Positions 56,801 to 64,000 of a stretch of DNA of 64,000 nt are shown piece after piece. The notes beneath the pieces were generated by a model that did not search any database, was not told the origin of the DNA, and saw only the letters and a program-made list of their open reading frames with translations. The translations under genes and the position numbers were made by a program. Source of the stretch: Xylaria sp. FL1777 (lineage: Eukaryota; Ascomycota; Sordariomycetes; Xylariales; Xylariaceae); assembly GCA_022578965.1 (NCBI GenBank), contig MU400614.1, positions 1-64,000 of the forward strand, read 5' to 3'. Each line of letters opens with the position of its first letter. The first letter of the stretch is position 1.

Positions 56801-59799
56801 ATAGCAAGCAGAGTTCTATATAGCGCATTTATTTAAGGCTACTATATGCTTATTAATAAAACAAACTAACAGCTAAAATAAACAGTAAGCTTTTAACCTT
56901 AATAGTATATATATATGTTCTTATTATTTTCTGTTTAGCTTTTAGTTTAGCTTTTAGCTTTTTATGCTTTAATTATTAGCACTAAAATTATAGCTACATT
57001 TTTAGTGAATATTTTAATATATTTATTATATGTTATAGCAATTGTTGTTTTAGTGCACATTATTTAGCTTTAAAGCAGAACTTATAATATAAAACTTTTG
57101 CTTAGTTGCTTTAATATAAAGGTTTTAAGTAATATATTTTATTGCTTTAGCTATAACAATTTTCTAAAGTTGTTATAGTATTAAGCATATAACTTAAAGC
57201 ACTGCAGAATTTTTACTGCAAAAGATCTTACTGCAAGCTAAGCATTAATAACTAGCTTTTATAGCACATATGCTAGAAATAATAGCATAATATACTAAAG
57301 TAACTATTATAGTAAAATAAAACCACAAAGTTTATATATATTAAGTAATTATAAAGTTAGTAAAGCTATAATATATTAAAAGCAAAAAGGTGTTTAAAAA
57401 GCTAAAGTAATAAAAACAAAAGCTTATAAACATTAAATAATTATAAAGTTAATAAAGTATATATAGCACATAAAAAGCTAGAATATAAACTAAAGCAAAA
57501 CTATTTTAAAAGTAACATTAGTTAAAATAAAAAGTAAAAAGTAAAAAATAAAAGTAAAAAAAATAAAAGTAGTAGTAATAAAAGCAGTAAATAGTTTATG
57601 CATTAGTTTTATTAGCTATAGCTAGTTTTGCAACTAGTTATTAGCTATAAAGCATACGCAATTATTTTAGCTACTATATTTAGCTAAAGAAATCATGTTT
57701 TTGTTTTTAATCTTATATTTTTTGTTCTTAGTACAAAGAACTGCAATATTAGCTTTTGTAAGTCTTTTTAATATTTTTAAGAATTAATATTACATGCTAA
57801 CAAGCTAGCAATAAATAATAAAAGCTAATAATATTTTTAAAAATAAAAAACAAACTAGTAAATCTAGCATTAAAATTAATATTATTTGCTAAGTAAATAA
57901 GTATACATATAAACAAGCTTAAGCTATTTTTTTAAAAGCCTTTAATGCGTTAACGTTACTATTAGCACTTGCTAGTTGCTTTAAACTTGTTCTTTAAAAA
58001 GCTTTAATAAGTACTTATTACATAAGCCTTAAACTTATCTCTTAAAAAACCTTTATAAATAGCTTAACAATGCTTAATTTATAGCTTATACATAATTAAC
58101 TAATAAATATATAGTTGCTAAAATAAATAAATTGTTTTTTTGTTTTTATTTATTATAGATAATATTTAGCCATAAGTAGCTACTAGATTAAAATCACTTA
58201 ATTTTAGTTAGCTTTGCACGTATTAAGCTTTAATAAGCTAATTAATTAATTACTTATGCTAAAAACCCATTATTAACTAGTACTTATAGTATATAAATGC
58301 TTATAATTAATCATTATAACTTTGTTATTTTAGCACTTTTAGTGCTTAGTTTATGGCCTACGTAATTAACTAATAAATGCTCACTTAATTAACTAATAAA
58401 CATTTAAACTTAATTATTTTAGCACTTTTACGTAGTACTTAAGTAATATACTTTACGTAATTAATTAATAAATGCTTACGCTATTAATTAATAGTGCTTT
58501 TATATGTTTTAGCACTTTTAGTATAGCTTGCATAATTAATTAGTAAATGCTTACATTATTAACTAGTAATGTATGCCACTTTTTAAATGCTTTTATAGGT
58601 ATATTTTAGTATTTTTAGCATAGCTTGCATAATTAACCGATAAATGCTTATAGCTTACATAATTAACACTAAACTTAGTTATTTTAGCATTCTTTAATGC
58701 TTAGTTTATAGTTTTTGCAATTAACCAATAAATGCCCACATACTTGATTAATTAATAAATGCCTTTATACTTAATTAATTATTAAACTAGCTAAGTGTAC
58801 TACTAAACTTAAATATCTTAGCTATATAATTAACTAGTAAATAAGCAGTTATTAAAACTTTTCATTTTTTAATAAGTAATGCTTATAGAGTTTTGCTTTG
58901 CTTTAAAACAATAGCTAATAATATATTGTTAATTGCTCACAATATATTGTTTTTTTTTAAATTACGCTTAAAACCTTTTATGCAAGATTTACTAAACTTA
59001 TTTATAAAGGGATTAATTAGTTAGTTTGCGGTTTTAGCATATACTAAGTTAAATTAAGACCTTTTATAATTAACTAATAAATGTTTACGTAGTAATTAGT
59101 TTATAGCTTGCTTACTAAGTGCATTAAATTTTAGCAACTTACACTATTAACTAGTAAATATGCAGCTACTAAAACTTTTTGTATTTTTTATAACATATTA
59201 TTGCCCTTTAAATTATAACTTCTTATAAAACCTATCCACGAAAAGATTATATATAATTAGTTGTAATTTTAATCCTAGTAATAAGTAGCTAACTTGCTAT
59301 TATAGCTATGCGCTATAGCTTAATTCCTTAGTGTATATAATCTCTTAGTGTACATAATCCTTTAGTGTACTTAATCCTTTAGTGTTTTTAAGTTGCTGCC
59401 ACTTTTTATAGCCTTTATACTTAAAGTAAACTTAGTTATTTTAGCACTTTTTATAATTAACCAGTAAATACTTATACTACTTTCTTGGTAATTATTATAG
59501 CTTGCTAACTAAGTTGCATTAAACTTAGTTATTAACACTTAATAGTGCTAAGTTTATAGCTTACATAATTAACTAGTAAATATATAGCTGCTAAAACCTT
59601 TATATTTTTTATAATGTATTATTATCCTTTAAATTATAGTGTTATAAAACCTATTCATAAAAGAATTAATTAATTGCACTAGATTTTAATAATAAATAGC
59701 TAGCTTGCTATTATAGCTATAAGTGCTAGTTATAAATACTTACTTAGATATTTTTAAAACTTTGTTATATTTTACTAGTAATACTACAAAGTACAAATA

Positions 59800-60290
59800 A
59801 GTGCTTTATACTTAATCCTTTAATGTATTTAAACTTTTAATGTACTTAATTCTTTAAAAAGCTTTAGTATATAAACTATAGTTTTTAGTATACTTAAGTA
59901 CTTTGTACTTAATCCCTTAAAAGGCTTTAGCATATTACTTATACATTAAAGTTTTTAGTACATTTAAATGCCTTAATTCTTTAGTGTATTTAATTCTTTA
60001 AAAAGCTTTAGTATATAAACTGTAGTTTTTAGTACATTTAAGTACTTTATACTTAATCTTTTAAAAAGCTTTAGCATATTACCTATACATTAAAGTCTTT
60101 AGTACACTTAAGTGCTTTAATCCTTTAGTATACTTATACTTTAAAAAGCTTTAGCATAATTTTTAGTATACTTAAATGCTTTAATCCCTTAGTATACTTA
60201 ATCCCTTAAAAAGCTTTAATATATAAACTGTAGTTTTTATATACTTGAGTGCTTTATACTTAATTTTTTAGTATACTTAATCCTTTAGTA
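59800..60290. repeat. Degenerate tandem array, about 144-bp higher-order period
   Basis: The phrase TCTTTAAAAAGCTTTAGTAT starts at about 59851 and again at about 59995, with partial copies near 60055, 60130 and 60205, separated by variants of TAGTACATTTAAGTGCTTTA and TACTTAATCCTTTAG. The smaller submotif suggests an older, shorter unit. Confidence 0.65.
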
Positions 60291-61256
60291 ATTATAGCAT
60301 ATATAATAGCTTACTTAATTATTATAGCTTTTATATTATAATAGCTACATTACATATTAATTAATTAAATTAATAGTTATAGCTTTTTATATAATTGCTA
60401 ACTATACTTTATTTGCAATAAACTTAGTATAATTAATTAATATAACTTTGTAGTTTTAGCATGTATTAACATTAGAATTACTTAATTGTTAATATATGCT
60501 AAAAGTGCTACTAGTAGTTTTAGCGCATGTTTAAGTTTAGTTATAATAAAGGTAAAATCTAGCTTGCACTAAAATTTAATAAACTTAATTCGCTTTAGCA
60601 TATATAAGTTTACTAAATAAGCCTAAACATACTTTTATGTAGTATAGCAATTAAAGCGTGTTTTATATTAATTAATAAAGTTAGCTTTTTTATATACTTA
60701 TTAACCTTTATTAGCTTTAAAACATAGCTTAAAGGTTTTTTTTATATGTTTATTATTGCTAAAAAAAGATTTGTATAAAAATTAAATTATAATAACTTAT
60801 AAAACAGCAATTTAAGCAAGTTTTAAAGAAATTAAGACTTTAAAGCTAACTTTAACTTATAATACCCTTTTATTAAAAATAAGCCAATAAAACATAAGCA
60901 AAATAAAGGTATACTTACTATAATTTAATAGCTACATATGTTTTATTATATATACATAATTCTTTGTTACTTAATTTACCTTGGACTTAATTTATTATTT
61001 ATAGCAAAAAGTATAATCAAAGGTATTATTGCATAAAGTATTTATAATAAAGTAAAACATATAAAGTATTAATAAATAAGTTAAAACTAATAAAGTGTAA
61101 GCATATAGCATATATAAAAAAACAACATATAAAAAAACACATATATATGTAATAAAACCTATTTAGCTACATTATAGCTATAGTAGCTTAGCTAGCTAAA
61201 GAAAATATATATAAATTATAACAACATAACTAACTAACTAAACTAATATAAAAACA

Positions 61257-61545
61257 CGATTAAACTAGTGTAATAATATTATTACATTAATGTAATAATA
61301 CAACTAAACCGGTGTAATAATACTATTAAACTAGTGTGACAACACAATTAAACCGGTGTAATAATACCACTAAACTAATGTTATAACACAACTAAATAAA
61401 ACAACACAACTAAATAAAACAACACAACTAAATAAAACAACTTAACTAAATAAAACAATACAATTAAACTAATGTAATAACACAACTAAACTAATATAAC
61501 AATATAACTAAACTAGTATAATAACATAGCTAAACAAAACAACAA
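61257..61545. repeat. Degenerate about 20-bp minisatellite
   Basis: Some fourteen varying copies of AACTAAACTAGTGTAATAAC and of the variant AACTAAATAAAACAACAC in tandem within the AT-rich block. Confidence 0.75.
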
Positions 61546-62624
61546 TGTTTAAGGTTGCATACTTTAACTAGGTAGCTTATTAGCTTAACTAATCAAATTT
61601 TTTATATATTTCCTAAAATATAAAAAAAGCTTGCAAAATAGTTTTATTTAAGTTATTACGTAAATTTAAGAAATCCTTGCAAAATTCTTGTAGTTTTTTT
61701 ATATGTAGCTTTTAAGCTAGCAACATTTTATAACCTTTTAATCCTTATATAGTTTGCTTGCAAAGCTTTTAAATAATAGCTTTATTAAAAGTTTTATACT
61801 AAACTAAAAGTTTAATCTAAAGCTTATTAAAATCTTTAAAAAAGCTAGTTAAAGATTTTATGCTAAATATAATAAACAGCAAATTGTTTTATATAAGCTA
61901 GCTATGCGTTATATATACTTTAGCAAGCTATTGTTTTTGCGTATTATTTTATGCATTATTTTGTGCATTTTTTTGCGTATTATTTTATGCTTTAAACATA
62001 TTACCGGCTAAAAAGTTAAGCAACTAAAAGCTCGCAATACTAAGCCAAATATACTAAAAAGTAAACAACTAACTTAACAAGCTAACATTTATAGTTTGCT
62101 ACAAAGTAAATAAGCTAGTATAAAAAAAATCCAGCAAAAAAAATAACGATTTATTAGTAAAAAATAATTTACTATTTAATAAATGTTGCTATAAAAAAAA
62201 CTAGCTATTTTAGCTATTAGCTTTATTAAGCTTTAAAATAAACGCTTTATTTTATAACTTTTTGTTTAAGCTATTAGTAAACAATAGCGCTAAATTATAA
62301 ACAAACTATAGCTTATTATTTAATACGCTATTTTATAAGTTTAGTAGCAAAAATAGTTTATTATTGCTATTACTTAAACTATTAAAAGCTTGTTTTATAT
62401 GTTACTAAAAACTTAGTTTATTAAGTTCTTGTTTTATTTTTGCTATAGTTTATAACTTTTTAAGATTAGTTACTATATATACGTTAAGCAAAAAACAGGT
62501 TTAAATAAAGAAATTATACTTTTGTTAAAAATAAAAAATAGTAAAAAACGTAGCTATAAAAACAAGATTTTTATATCGTTAGTGCTTTGCTTAGTATATT
62601 ATTTTATAGTATTATTAATATAGA

Positions 62625-62920
62625 AGTTTAAAAGCATAATTAAAGAGGCTTTATTAAAAGCACTTATTAATAAATAATTTAAAAGCAATAAGCTAGCTAT
62701 ATATTAAGCAGGCTTATTATAGCTTCTATTAGCACAAAAAAAAGAGTTTAAAAACATAATTAAAAAAGCTTTATTAAAAGTACTCATTAATAGATAATCT
62801 AAAAGCAATAAGCTAACTATATATTAAGCAAGCTTATTATAGCTTTTATTAATACAAAAAAAAAAGTTCAAAAACACAATTAAAGAAGCTTTATTAAAAG
62901 CACTTATTAATAAATAATTT
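62625..62920. repeat. 120-bp tandem repeat, about 2.5 copies
   Basis: Three aligned copies spaced exactly 120 bp: the word GCTTTATTAAAAG recurs at about 62648, 62768 and 62888, followed by TATTAATAAATAATTTAAAA variants. Copies are roughly 85-90 percent alike by eye; the differences between them include several G/A and C/T changes. Confidence 0.85.
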
Positions 62921-64000
62921 ACGTTTTTATAAGCAAGCTTACTATAGTTTTTGCAAGTTAAAATAAAATAAACACTATTTAAGTCTAAAAAATTAACCTA
63001 GTATTAAACAATAGCTTTAATATATTTTGCTTTGTTAGCTTTAAAGCTAATTTATTAGCTTATAATAGCTAAATAACTATACAAAATTTAAACTTTGCAC
63101 TTTATTTTTATTATGTTTGCTGCTTTTAGCTTATTTACTATAGTACTATAAAAATGCTAAAATACTTAAAGTTTATATATTATACGTTTAATCTTTATTA
63201 TTTTAGCAAGCTTTTTGTTATTTATTAGTAAGTTTTGCGCTATATATTCTTTAATAAAAACTTTACGTTTTTTAGTTAAAAGGTTTTACGCAATTTAGCT
63301 AGTTAAAAATAAATTGTTTTAAAAGTTTAGTAATAGGTTTGCTATAATAAATAGTAAAAGCTTTTCGTGCTAGCAAACATTAAAAATAAAAAAAAAGAAA
63401 AACTATAAACAAACAAAAGAGAAAAAAATTCAAACGAACAAAAAAAAAAAGAATTCAAAAGCAATAATACATTAGAAAAAAGCCAGCATACTAAACTAGC
63501 TTATATATGCATGTTTAAAAACCCTTTAAGTTATATATTAAACAAACTTATATAAGTACATATAATACTATAAATATTTATCTTTATTTGCAACTAAATA
63601 AAAAGATTGTTAAAAAACTAAAACTGCAATAAGTAATGTATATTTATAGCTAAAAATAAAATAAAAAATACGTGCTATTAATTAGTTAAGTTAATATTAA
63701 AGCATAAAGCTAGCTGCTTTATAGTTATTATTGTTTCTTTTTTGTAGCATTTTAGTATTGCTATTACTACTGCTAATAAAACATTAATAATATTAATTAA
63801 TCTTTAACCTTTAAATTTAACGCTTTTAATACTATTTATTACGCTATAGTTCCTAAAGCAGTAAAAAGCCTAAGTTTTTTATACTATGTAGTTTTGCTGC
63901 ACTATGCGTAAAGTATTAGCTGCAGTAATTATATACTTATATATAGCACTAGCTATAAAAACTAATGTTATTTATTTGCTAGCGCTTAGCTAGCGCTAAG

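Larger units (their letters stand above)
56640..64000. other. Extremely AT-rich, gene-free block
   Basis: About 7.4 kb running off the window edge; counted by eye in sample lines, GC is below about 20 percent. No open frame of 60 codons or more exists. TpA-rich words (TTAG, TATA, AGCTTTA) dominate and CpG is rare. This is the picture expected of repeats mutated by RIP and packed as heterochromatin in Pezizomycotina. Several decayed tandem repeats remain. No transposase or reverse transcriptase could be read through the decay. Confidence 0.8.

Noticed and set aside
63973..64000. GCTAGCGCTTAGCTAGCGC palindrome at the window end considered as an element end
   Set aside because: Lies at the window border, so no partner repeat can be examined.

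Overview
This window is nuclear DNA from a filamentous ascomycete, most likely a Sordariomycete. Three things point there. Genes are split by short GT-AG introns (about 45-150 bp) with CTRAC-like branch points. Several genes belong to families typical of these fungi: a Som1/Flo8-type LisH regulator, a small Tom6-like protein, a DUF2828 vWA protein and a DUF1996 secreted protein. The long intergenic regions are full of short TACC/GGTA (CCTAGGTAGG) repeats. Splice models were built by hand, by joining exons in frame and comparing with remembered family patterns; no alignment or RNA data was available.

Layout. 1-10.2 kb is mostly non-coding, with one small Cys/His-rich protein at 5.4 kb. 10.2-22.6 kb is the most accessory-like part: a transaldolase-fold enzyme (+), a bHLH transcription factor (-), a secreted type-B carboxylesterase (+) and two unrelated MFS transporters (+). 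They could form a small metabolic or export cluster, but no backbone enzyme is present, so this is only a hypothesis. 23.7-55.3 kb is a housekeeping region: Som1/Flo8-like regulator (-), prolyl-tRNA synthetase (+), TRAPP subunit Bet3 (-) divergent from the U5 snRNP 40K WD40 protein (+), a two-helix membrane protein (+), a seven-zinc-knuckle CNBP/Gis2/Byr3 protein (+), Tom6-like (-) divergent from an acidic nuclear-type protein (+), and a DUF2828 vWA protein (-).

Mobile and decayed DNA. There are three non-autonomous elements with terminal inverted repeats: 36.94-37.25 kb (Tc1/mariner-like MITE), 41.48-42.41 kb (G-rich ends, contains a 10-N assembly gap) and 42.62-43.54 kb (CACTAG-type ends with subterminal repeats). 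An unrecognised open frame broken by one stop lies at 52.0-52.3 kb. A DUF1996 secreted-protein gene at 56.43 kb is cut off after its first conserved block, and from there to the end (about 7.4 kb) the sequence is extremely AT-rich, gene-free and rich in decayed tandem repeats. This looks like a RIP-affected or heterochromatic block.

No tRNA, rRNA, CRISPR or prokaryote-type operon was recognised. No clearly new biological system could be demonstrated. The strongest leads are the bHLH regulator with a perfect CACGTG box in its own divergent promoter, the transposon island at 41.5-43.5 kb, the gene truncated at the AT-block border, the broken 52-kb reading frame, and the 9-nt microexon in Bet3.
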